The notes under the pieces are model-generated. The model saw only the letters and a list, made by a program, of their open reading frames with translations. It did not search any database and had not been told where the DNA came from. DNA of 64,000 nucleotides from Helianthus annuus. Its lineage: Eukaryota > Streptophyta > Magnoliopsida > Asterales > Asteraceae. This document shows, piece after piece, positions 33,655-42,985 of the stretch (position 1 is the stretch's first letter; every line of letters starts with the position of its first letter). The translations under genes and the position numbers were made by a program. The stretch spans positions 129,966,569 through 130,030,568 of the forward strand of contig NC_035448.2 in NCBI RefSeq assembly GCF_002127325.2. Direction: 5' to 3'.

Positions 33655-35102
33655 TGTAACAACTGTCACAAAAATCAATAATTAGGACAATAATTAGTCA
33701 ATAAGAAAACCTTAATTGAGACACCCAAATAATTCTGCACTAACCCTAAAATTTTCAGAACAATCGGAATCAGGATCAGGGCCCCTAAAACTCGAGGGGG
33801 GCAAACCCTAGTTTAATAGTTATCTAAAATAAACGTTGCTAGCCTCTGATTGGCCAAAATTTTGAATCACCCAAGCTATACCCGAGCCTAGGCAGCCTAT
33901 GAATTAGACTGCTTAGCTTACGGATCGCAAAGGAAACGGCTTACGGTCCGTAAGCAGGTCCCAAAAATTAGTATAAATAGCAGACATTGGGACTTGAACA
34001 GAGGAGTTGAAACGACGTAAATAGCTTCTGTGTACGTCGAGATATCACTGAATAATCACAATTAACACACACGGGTCACGAAGTGCTGCCGCAATCAGGG
34101 TAATAACTCGATCGCTATTACGACTCAACGTCCGATCGATTATAACTATCCAACGATTGTCCGAGTGCTGCTCAAATTGAGCTTGTACTTTGATTATTCG
34201 TCGTGATTTCGACTTGAATATTTGAGTGTTGTTCGAATTCGGACTATGCTCTGTTATTCGTTGTGAATCCGATTGAATTATTAAGTATCGCACTTGTTAA
34301 TCGATGTGAGGGTTTGATCTCGTGAATTGACGTAACAGCTGAATTAGTTACTAACCCGTTTGTGTGTGTGCATTATTGTTAAATTAGGAATAATCAAGGC
34401 TAATCAGTAAGGCTTATATCTTGCTCATTAAATCTGCAATGTGAGTCATTCTCTTTTCTATCAACTGTTTTACAATACTCCAAAGTTATTTTTCAAAAGT
34501 GTTATAATTACAGGGACTAAGTCGTGGATATCTTGATTTATTGGTTAGTGGGGTATTGTGCACATTACTATTTCTCCCAGTTAGGTTCATTGACCTACTA
34601 GGGAGGAACGTCACTATTAGAGTTCATTGACCTAATAGTGGTATGACCATCGTCACCATTGTGACTTGTCACCATTGTGACAGAAAGCCAGATAAAAATA
34701 AGATATGAACCATTGTAATCGCTCTTATGCTGTAATTTATAACTATGGGTCATTTCCTAAAAACCTGAATGAACTCACTCAGTATTTCCCCGCTGACAAA
34801 ACCTTTTTAAAACATGTTTCAGGTGATCTGTTGTGAGCAAAGAAAAGTGCCAGGAAGCACTACCAGCTTAGAAAAGTGGCTCACTGTAAATAAATAAAGA
34901 AACATGTTTTGAAAAATAAAGAGTTCCAGTGAAATCACATTATTGTAAATTATGGGATTTATCCCTCAGTTATGAAACGAGTAGTTTTAAATTATTAAAA
35001 GATCTTGTTTTAAAAGTCTTCCGCTGTCGCCTAAATTAAATACCACGGGATTTCTGTCCCGCGGCTCCTGAAACGGGTCAAACCGGGTCGGGGGCCGTGA
35101 CA
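33655..35102 (+). repeat. Element W 5' LTR (1448 bp)
   Basis: It starts TGTAACAACTGTCAC and ends GGGGGCCGTGACA. It contains the promoter at 33910-33980. A direct repeat of its first 1074 bases is at 38931-40004. Confidence 0.9.
33910..33980 (+). promoter_or_regulatory. Element W promoter: GCTTACGG palindrome followed by TATA box
   Basis: GTATAAATAG at 33971-33980 is a TATA box. It is preceded by GCTTACGGTCCGTAAGC (33939-33955), a perfect 8-bp inverted repeat around one base, and by a further half copy GCTTACGGATCGC at 33915. The 3' LTR has the same arrangement at about 39190-39262. Confidence 0.6.
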
Positions 35103-35111
35103 GAAATAAGG

Positions 35112-35125
35112 TGGTATCAGAGCCA
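35112..35125 (+). other. Primer-binding site of element W
   Basis: TGGTATCAGAGCCA, nine bases after the LTR end, complementary to initiator Met-tRNA. Confidence 0.85.
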
Positions 35126-35457
35126 CTTCTCAAGCCACTGATTTAAGCCAATTAAGTATTTAGAAAATACTTAAATTTCCATTAATTGCTATTTTGTGAT
35201 TATTTGTTTATTTATCTGACTAATTGTGTACAGTATGAGCAAACTTTATATGCTAATCAATGTAGCCAGTAATGCAAATTCTTAAATAATTTAACTCAAG
35301 TATTAGTACCTTTATTATCTACAGTCTAGAAATCTTATCAAGAAAATCATAAAATTTATAAATAAAACCTCGTGTGATGTAAATTTCAGTTATTTTAATA
35401 GTACCCAGTAGGAACTAATATTTAAAAAGTTTTCTATAAATTTTATAAATTCTGACT

Positions 35458-35871
35458 ATGTCTATTTTGCTAAACAGCATGAGTAACTTGTCTGAGGCCC
35501 TTCAGAATTTAAATCTCTATCCAGTAAGAGTAGAGGTTTCCATAGACTTCAATAGATATATACCAGACATAGAAGAACCTATAGAATTCGATGCTTTACC
35601 TCTCGAGAAACCCAAACCTAAGGAAATAGAAATTGGGGAGAGTTCTAGGCAAATTGAAAAGTTACCATCTCAGGAAGAGTTAGATTTTATAATGGCAAGC
35701 TATAATACTATTAAGTCTGTTAATGAAAATATTTTCAATCGCTCTCTTGAAACACAACTACCAATGAACTTAGAACCAGCTATTTCAAACCCTTCAATCC
35801 CCTCGCAAATAGACGAATGGTTGATTAACGAAATACAGTTACAAAACCATCCCTATAAGCTTTTTCCTTAA
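35458..35871 (+). CDS. Element W extra ORF upstream of gag, unknown function
   Basis: 137 codons, intact, beginning MSILLNSMSNLSEALQNLN. It is acidic, with proline-rich parts (PLEKPKPKEIE, SNPSIPSQ), and has no transmembrane segment, zinc finger or catalytic motif that I recognise. It lies between primer site and gag, the same place as the unrelated ORF at 57548 in element V. The rest of W is decayed, so an intact frame of this length in AT-rich sequence is suggestive but not proof of coding. It could be a small accessory or packaging protein; that is a guess. Confidence 0.45.
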   Translation: MSILLNSMSNLSEALQNLNLYPVRVEVSIDFNRYIPDIEEPIEFDALPLEKPKPKEIEIGESSRQIEKLPSQEELDFIMASYNTIKSVNENIFNRSLETQLPMNLEPAISNPSIPSQIDEWLINEIQLQNHPYKLFP

Positions 35872-36270
35872 ATTCAATTCAAAAGCTTTACCAAATCCAC
35901 CAATAAGTAACGAGAATACAGCTAAACTTCGCCTTGATGAAGAACTAATGGACAATGGAAATAGGATCCAAGAGATTGGGGGACAGATCTCCTGGAAATA
36001 CGATGAGAGGGAACACCATTACTAGAATATCATCTGACCACAGGATAGGGGATCTATGGAACTGTGCTTGTATAATAGTAATAGTAAAAATCAACCTATA
36101 AAATCATTACAAGGTAAAAGTGTGTATTGATGTCTCCTATAAAATATAAAAATAGGAATCAAGAAATCGATAATTTGGTTATATGTATATTGTGAAATTT
36201 ATATGATGATTTTAAATATAATTGTTGATACTAATAAATTATATATTTATATATATACATTAATTATCAG

Positions 36271-37455
36271 ATGAAAAACACGAATAATGAACCAGTTAAT
36301 AATTCTGAGCAACAACCGGGGGATCAATATATGACTAGGCAGGATATAGAAAATATCGTTGCTCAAGGGATAGCCAACACTATTCCAACAATGGTAGCTC
36401 AAGGGATAGCCAACGCTATTCCAGCAATCGTTGCTGCTGTTAAAAATCCAATAGAACCACAACAACTCGTTCCTAGCAAACGTATTTCTGAAGATAACTT
36501 CAGTAATAGCGTAAACGAAGGCAATGATCATGTTAATCATGACAATGAACCACACCAAGCACCGCTCCCTAAGAAAATGAAAGTTGCAACGCCTGGTTGC
36601 ACTTACAAGGAATTTCTTGCTTGTAAACCATCTGAGTTTGCAGGCAATGAAGGAGCGACTGTGGCACTACGTTGGTTAGAGAAAACTGAGGCAGTAATTG
36701 CCATAAGTAAATGTGCTCAGGATGATCAGGTCATGTACGCGTCAAATCTTTTCAAAGAAGGGGCGCTAGAATGGTGGAATACGGTGTTACAAGCAAAAGG
36801 AAGAAGGATGGCGTATGCTATGAACTGGGAAGAATTTAAGAGCTTGGTAGAAAGAAAATTCTGTCCCGAATATGAAAAGGAACAAATGACAAACAAGTTT
36901 CTAACCCACCGGATGGTGGATGTAGATTGTCGAAAGTATACTACGACATTCTTCGAATATGCTCGAGTAGTACCAACCCTAGCTTCGCCAGAGCCGGTAC
37001 TTATTTCTCGATATATTTGGGGATTGATTTCTGAAATCCGTAACATCGTCAAGGCTGCGAAACGTCGCACGATTGATGATGCGGTAGATTTAGCCAATAC
37101 TTTGACTGACGAACTAGTACGGACAAGAGAAGAAAATAGAAGGAAGGAAGTAGCCCAAAAGATTACCCAGGTAATCCGTTCGGATAACCATAACGATTTC
37201 AAGAAATGAGGGAATGGGCAATCTTCCACTAGTCCATTTTGCAATTTTTGCAAAAGAAAGCATTTTGGAATATGCAAAGGATACTGCAATTTTTGCAAAA
37301 TTCCGGGGCATCAGGAAGAAGACTGCAGGAGGAAGAAATTTTCAGTTTGTTACAACTGTGGAGAAACTGGACATCTTAGGCCAAATTGTCCAAAACTAAA
37401 CAGACCATCTGACACTAAAGCCAAACCTGCAGAAGAAGCAAAAAAAGGAATGCAA
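36271..37455 (+). pseudogene. Element W gag with three zinc knuckles, broken by a TGA
   Basis: Starts MKNTNNEPVNNSEQQPG. It contains a short duplicated helix-like phrase (VAQGIAN twice, residues about 31-50), then the gag core (CTYKEFLACKPSEFAGNEG, GALEWWNTVLQAKG, FKSLVERKFCPEY). The open frame ends at a TGA (37207-37209), but the same frame continues into CNFCKRKHFGIC, CNFCKIPGHQEEDC and CYNCGETGHLRPNC. The nucleocapsid part is therefore present behind one nonsense change. Confidence 0.82.
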
Positions 37456-38487
37456 GAGCCTTTCAATTGACTGCTCAGGAAGCAAAGCTCATTCCAGATG
37501 TAATAGCCGGTACGTCCTAGGTTACAACGTTTACACAAAAAGTATTATCTGACTCTGGTGCAAACCAAAGTTTTATAAATACTTCATTCTGTCAAACTCT
37601 TAACTTATCATTAATCGAACTTAGGCAAATCCTTACAGTCGAAACAGGCAAAAAGGAAATATAGAATTCTCAGGTCATAGAATTCTTCGCCAACCTAATT
37701 CCTATGAAATTAGCCGAGTTTGATGTTGTGTTAAGAATAGATTGGTTAGTAGACAACCCTGCTCGAATTCTCTATGATAAGAACTTTATAGAAAATCCAG
37801 GCACCCACCGGAGAAGTGTTTATGATTACAGGAAATAAACCACGTAAGGTCACATGACGAATCATGAAGGTATTCACTTAGATCCTGCTAAGATAGCAGC
37901 AAATTACTAAAATGGAAGATTTCGCAATCCCTAAATGGAAACTAGGAATTTTGTAAATTTAGCCAGATCCTATAGGCAGTTTATTGAGGATTCTCTTAGA
38001 TAGATATATCCTTAACTAAGCTAAAACAGTTAATTCTAAATAAGAACCTAAACAAAAAGAAGCCTCTAGCATAAATTAACAAATATTCCAATCCTAGCCT
38101 TACCAGAAGGAACAGAAGATTTTAAAGTATACGGTGATGCTTCAAAGCTAGAATTTGAATGTATGGTAATGCAACACAAAAAGGTAATTGTGTATGCATC
38201 AAGGCAATAGCAAAAGCACGAAGAAAGCCATACCACTTGTAAACTTAAAAATTAGGAGCCACAAGTTACCCTTAAGATTAGGAAACATTATCTAAGCAAG
38301 TTTACTATCCATATGGGTCATAAGAATTTAAGATACATATTTGAGCAACAAGAATTAAACATGAGGAAAAGGAAATCCTCGGTGACTACGACTGTGATAT
38401 TTAGTATCACGAAGGAAAGGCTGAAGACGGTAAAAAGAATTATACAAATAATAAACGAGAGCCGTCGAAGTTCGAGTTGGAGACAAA
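37456..38487 (+). pseudogene. Element W protease and RNase H remnants
   Basis: A degraded protease is readable (SDSGANQSFINTSFC near 37548, then FDVVLRIDWLVDNP near 37718), followed by sequence without RT. RNase H scraps (VYGDASKLEF near 38128; LRYIFEQQELNMRKR near 38328) follow with several frame breaks. RT, most of RNase H and the catalytic core of integrase have been deleted. Confidence 0.7.
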
Positions 38488-38892
38488 ATGCTATTGAAAG
38501 TATTTCCTTGGAAAGGAATTTATAAATTCGGTAAGAAAGGAAAACTGAGTCCAAGATATGTTGGACCATTCCCAGTGATCCAACACATAGGACCAGTAGC
38601 TTATCGTTTACAACTACCAGAAAAATTAGCTGGAGTACATGATGTGTTTCATGTATCCAATCTCAAGAAATGTCTATCAGACGAATCCCTGGTAGTACCT
38701 CTTCAAGATATAGAGGTAAACGAAAAGCTGAAATTCGTAGAGAAAACCCTACAAATAAAAGACCAGAAGATTAAGTTTCTCAAACACAAACGACTAGTGC
38801 TAGTAAAAGTCAAATGGGAATCCGGGAGAGGACCAGAGTACACTTGGGAACTGGAATCAGAGATGAAGCGAAAGTACCCTCATCTATTTTAG
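38488..38892 (+). pseudogene. Element W integrase C-terminal domain
   Basis: Open frame with [33 protein letters not shown] and [15 protein letters not shown], ending MKRKYPHLF at a natural stop. This is the chromatin-targeting tail of the gypsy integrase, joined to RNase H debris without the DDE core. Confidence 0.82.
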
Positions 38893-38930
38893 TAAATCTC
38901 GAGGACGAGATTTTCTTAAGGTGGGGAGGA

Positions 38931-40004
38931 TGTAACAACTGTCACAAAAATCAATAATTAGGACAATAATTAGTCAAAAAGAAAACCTTAATTGAGACAC
39001 CCAAATAATTCTGCACTAACCCTAAAATTTTCAGAACAATCGGAATCAGGATCAGGGCCCCTAAAACTCGAGGGGGGCAAACCCTAGTTTAATAGTTATC
39101 TAAAATAAACGTTGCTAGCCTCTGATTGGCCAAAATTTTGAATCACCCAAGCTATACCCGAGCCTAGGCAGCCTATGAATTAGACTGCTTAGCTTACGGA
39201 CCGCAAAGGAAACGGCTTACGGTCCGTAAGCAGGTCCCAAAAATTAATATAAATAGCAGACATTGGGACTTGAACAGAGGAGTTGAAACGACGTAAATAG
39301 CTTCTGTGTACGTCGAGATATCACTGAATAATCACAATTAACACACACGGGTCACGGAGTGCTGCCGCAATCAGGGTAATAACTAGATCGCTATTACGAT
39401 TCAACGTCCGATCGATTATAACTATCCAACGATTGTCCGAGTGCTGCTCAAATTGAGCTTGTACTTTGATTATTCGTCGTGATTTCGACTTGAATATTTG
39501 AGTGTTGTTCGAATTCGGACTATGCTCTGTTATTCGTTGTGAATCCGATTGAATTATTAAGTATCGCACTTGTTAATCGATGTGAGGGTTTGATCTCGTG
39601 AATTGACGTAACTGCTGAATTAGTTACTAACCCGTTTGTGTGTGTGCATTATTGTTAAATTAGGAATAATCAAGGCTAATCAGTAAGGCTTATATCTTGC
39701 TCATTAAATCTACAATGTGAGTCATTCTCTTTTCTATCAACTGTTTTACAATACTCCAAAGTTATTTTTCAAAAGTGTTATAATTACAGGGACTAAGTCG
39801 TGGATATCTTGATTTATTGGTTAGTGGGGTATTGTGCACATTACTATTTCTCCCAGTTAGGTTCATTGACCTACTAGGGAGGAACGTCACTATTAGAGTT
39901 CATTGACCTAATAGTGGTATGACCATCGTCACCATTGTGACTTGTCACCATTGTGACAGAAAGCCAGATAAAAATAAGATATGAACCATTGTAATCGCTC
40001 TTAT
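38931..40004 (+). repeat. Element W 3' LTR, truncated at its right end
   Basis: It matches 33655-34734 and then changes at CTCTTAT (39998-40004) into NHX exon sequence. It is preceded by the purine tract AAGGTGGGGAGGA. Confidence 0.88.
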
Positions 40005-40630
40005 TGGTGGCTCAACAGGTACTATGCTTGAAGCTTTACATGTTGTAGGAGATACACATGAGCCCCACTTGTCTGATGTGAGTGTAAGCTTTTTTAACTA
40101 TTATCTCTATAGTTTATCAGTAAGTTTAATGTGACATGACCCAAATTAAAAGTGTGTACCAGCAGCGTCCCTTTAACAAGTAGAAGGGGGAATTGCAAAT
40201 TAGTATAAGGAGTAGGGATCGGGTCTCATTGGATAACGGGTCGTGTCGGTTTGTCTCTTATCAGGCATTACCACACTTGTCAACTGTTTGTTTTTTGGAT
40301 ACAGAACTTTGAAGCTAACAACGGTTACGTGGCTCCTTATGAAGATGAAGAATCATCATCATCTGGGAACAGACTAGAGATGAGACTTAAAGAATTTCAC
40401 AGAAGGTTTATAAACATCTCATTTAATTATTTATTTATCAATTCCACATCTTTTTCTAACTTTTTTTTAATTTGGTTTTTTCTGGGAAGCAGTGCTGCAT
40501 CTTTCAGGGCGTTAGATATGAACTATCTTACCCCATTCTTCACAACTCAATCTGGAGACAGGGATGACAATGATGATAGTAATGGTAAATAAGCACATTT
40601 GTAGTTAATCTTTATTACACTAGTTGCAAA
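40005..40630 (+). pseudogene. NHX: NHX pseudogene copy 2 (3' part, right of element W)
   Basis: The LLIGGSTG exon is repeated from about 40000 and completed at 40080 (HEPHLSD, then a GTGAGT donor). Two more exons follow: 40305-40405 and 40490-40584 (ASFRALDMNYLTPFFTT, SGDRDDNDDSNG). These last residues are in frame here but shifted in copy 1. Intron sequence 40081-40130 lacks about 40 bases present in copy 1. Sequence after 40585 has no terminal NHX exon and changes to the transposase-like fragment near 40631, the same junction as in copy 1. Confidence 0.85.
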
Positions 40631-41885
40631 GTGAGTCACTGGTAATAACGTAATCCTCCAAGTTACTCTGGCGAAAGCGTAGAGTACCTTTATCAGCACC
40701 ACTGACAGTCGCACGGCTACTCCCACCTTTTCTTGCTGGTCACCTCAGCATCGATGGTAGTGATTTTCTTCTTCTTACTTGGTTTTTTCTTCTTCTCCTC
40801 GGGGTTAATCTCAAGGTCGCGCAACACACCTGCAAAGATGTTAGACAAGGAACTTAGCTCCCCATTTGAAGACCCTACAGACTCCTCGCTGAAAGATAAA
40901 GAATCTCTTTCCCAACAGAAGTTACAGCTCACAAGGGCCTGGAGTTAGGTATATGCGCACCTTCGGTTGCGGTCGGCGGATTGGCAAAGGATCCAGCAGG
41001 AGGATACAAGAAATTTTCCTTGATCTGTTCATACCAATATGCTCCCCTGATTCCAGCAGGCGCGAGCTCATGGACCCACCAAAGGTGGGGAAAGCAACTT
41101 GATAAAGACGCGCTTCTACAATCGAAATCATCAAATTAAGCGCATAAAAATTACAAAAAGAGAAATGATCAAAGAAGTAACTAACCTCTATCTTGGAACT
41201 TCAGCATAGGCACTTCAGTGCTATCTTCTGGCCATCGATCACTCTTCTGCGCCGCCACCAGAACGTTTTCATCAGAAACGCGATTGGGTGTGGCAGTAAG
41301 CTTCACATACCAGTTTTCTTTCTTTGGAATCGCCAGTTCCTCCTTCTCAATCGTGTCTGGCGCACGGAAAATCATTGCAATAGGCATCACCTCCTCCCTA
41401 ATGAAGAAGAACTTCTGTTTCCAGTCATGGAAACTCTTGGGTGGATTCAAAAGGATCTTCTTGGCAGCCCCCCGGTTGTCGAAGGAGTAGAACCCCATGT
41501 TTCTGATCAGATGATAGAATACCCGGAATTTATCCACTGTGGGCTCTATATCATGGGCCCAACATAAAAATTCAAAGTGCCTCACCCTCACCATGCCGGG
41601 TGGACTCAGCTGTGAAATATGAAACCCATAATACTGAAGAATATGAGCCATAAACTGAGTCTCCGGCAACCGAAAGTTACCCTACAAGAAGAAATCCTCA
41701 AAAAGTGTGATGTACCCCGACGGTGCATCAGCGGCCGTCTGGTTCTGGCCGGGGTATCAGGCATCCGACTCCAGTGGAAACTGGAACCCTCTCGTAATTT
41801 GCTCAAATAAACCCAGGTCCCATTTCAGGATATGAAGGGGACCTTTGTCACTAGGGTTTTCTTCTTGAGGATTCTCTTCAGCCAT
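40631..41885 (-). pseudogene. gypsy-type putative transposase / gag-like gene, copy 2
   Basis: The minus strand starts ATG at 41885 (MAEENPQEENPSDKG). The frame carries HILKWDLGLFEQITRGF, then a TGA, then a TAG (in the codon after DFFL), then a clear domain FRLPETQFMAHILQYYGF, FEFLCWAHDIEPTVDKFRV and KSFHDWKQKFFFIREEVMP. It ends at a splice donor (AG|GTTAGT, 41186). A second part (41100-40720) contains YPPAGSFANPP-like and lysine-rich linker sequence in broken frames. This protein type is common in gene models of Asteraceae as 'transposase (putative), gypsy type'; its function is not known to me. Confidence 0.6.
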
Positions 41886-42088
41886 GGATATTCAAGTAGA
41901 AACTGTGAATATTTTCTGGAAAGCTTGAGGATCTTCGAACTCCTGAAGAAACTTGAAGACCTGCTAGTGTGTTCTTCGAAGGTTTGAAGATTCAAAGAAA
42001 ATTCGAAGACGAATAGAGAGAAAAGATAGCAACAGAAGAAGGAATGGTGATCTTCTCTCTCCCCTCATCGGATATATATATACCCATC
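41886..42088 (-). promoter_or_regulatory. 5' leader and TATA-like region of the transposase-like gene
   Basis: The minus strand shows GGGTATATATATATCC at 42085-42070, about 190 bases upstream of the ATG, then a leader rich in CTTCGAA. Copia A has inserted directly upstream, at 42089. Confidence 0.4.
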
Positions 42089-42820
42089 TGTTGGGATTGA
42101 ACCCTGCCAAAGGAACAGATAATAAAAGCCAAAACTGGATCAGAGCAGTGGATCCAGAATAAGCAGATGTATGCATGCAAGTCTCTCCCCTTGAAAGTGG
42201 TTTCAACATCTGCTGACCTCCTATCCGCTGATCATGCAAACTGCTGACCTACAACTGCTGGTCAAGTCAAAGACTGTTGAAGAACTAAAGCTCTGCTGCT
42301 CAATCTACTGCCTTGTTTCAAGCACTGCTGATCATGACAAGTACTGCTGGGTTCACAACAGTGGAAGGATGCAGCAGCTGTTTATGTTTACTTTATGTAA
42401 TGTATTGTAACATCAGTAGTTAGCATAGCAGTGTTTGTATAGGTCAGCTGTTAAGAGTTTGTTAGGAGGTAAGATGTCACTTTCATGGTGACGTCAGCTT
42501 AGATGCTCAGTGGTTTGCTAGTGCCTATAAATAGAACAATGCTCTGTACTGTTCTGTTTAGCTCTTTCACCATCTTCTTCCTGCATGAACAAATACTGAG
42601 CTTGGGCTGAGGGGGAGTTTGCAAAGCATACATGCAATTGTAATCAAAGTTTGAAATAAATTTAAGCATTTGATTCTTTGTTGAAAATGTATGTTTGAAA
42701 GCATTTCTTCTATTTGATTGTGAAAAGTTTGCTTCCATTTAATTTCCGCTGCACAACTCATTCATCAATTCATCTTAATTCAAACACAAATCACAATCAA
42801 TCCAAACTCAGATCCTAACA
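42089..42820 (+). repeat. Copia A 5' LTR (732 bp)
   Basis: Starts TGTTGGGATTGAACC and ends CAGATCCTAACA, giving inverted termini TGTTGGG/CCTAACA. The primer site begins three bases later. Confidence 0.85.
42200..42534 (+). promoter_or_regulatory. Copia A promoter: ACTGCTGATC motif array, TGACGTCA site and TATA box
   Basis: CCTATAAATAG at 42524-42534 is the TATA box. TGACGTCA at 42489-42496 is a perfect palindromic bZIP (CRE/as-1 type) core. Between 42200 and 42365 there are eight or more variants of CTGCTGACC or CTGCTGATCATG, including two CGCTGATCATG/ACTGCTGATCATG copies (42227, 42322). Confidence 0.6.
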
Positions 42821-42822
42821 AT

Positions 42823-42834
42823 TGGTATCAGAGC
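42823..42834 (+). other. Primer-binding site of copia A
   Basis: TGGTATCAGAGC, three bases after the LTR, complementary to the initiator Met-tRNA region used by copia elements. Confidence 0.82.
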
Positions 42835-42985
42835 TTGGATAGTCAAATTTGATTTAACAATCGTTTTGACATAAATAGTTCAGCTCACAATCGTTGATAC
42901 TGATAGTTTGTTCGTTTCGTTGAAAAACAGAGCAAGGTTTAATTACCATTAAAGTTGATTAATCAGTGCCTGTAAAACAACCAGG

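Larger units (their letters stand above)
33655..40004 (+). mobile_element. Element W: Ty3/gypsy retrotransposon inserted in an NHX exon
   Basis: The 5' LTR is 33655-35102 and the primer site 35112-35125. An extra ORF (35458-35871), gag (36271), protease and pol remnants, an integrase C-terminus and a polypurine tract (about 38918-38930) follow, then a 3' LTR from 38931 that is truncated at 40004. RT and the integrase core are mostly deleted, so it cannot be autonomous. I count about eight substitutions between the LTRs over some 1070 shared bases. The right end is abnormal: the last 370 bases of the LTR are missing and 57 bases of NHX exon are repeated instead of a 5-bp duplication. Confidence 0.88.
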
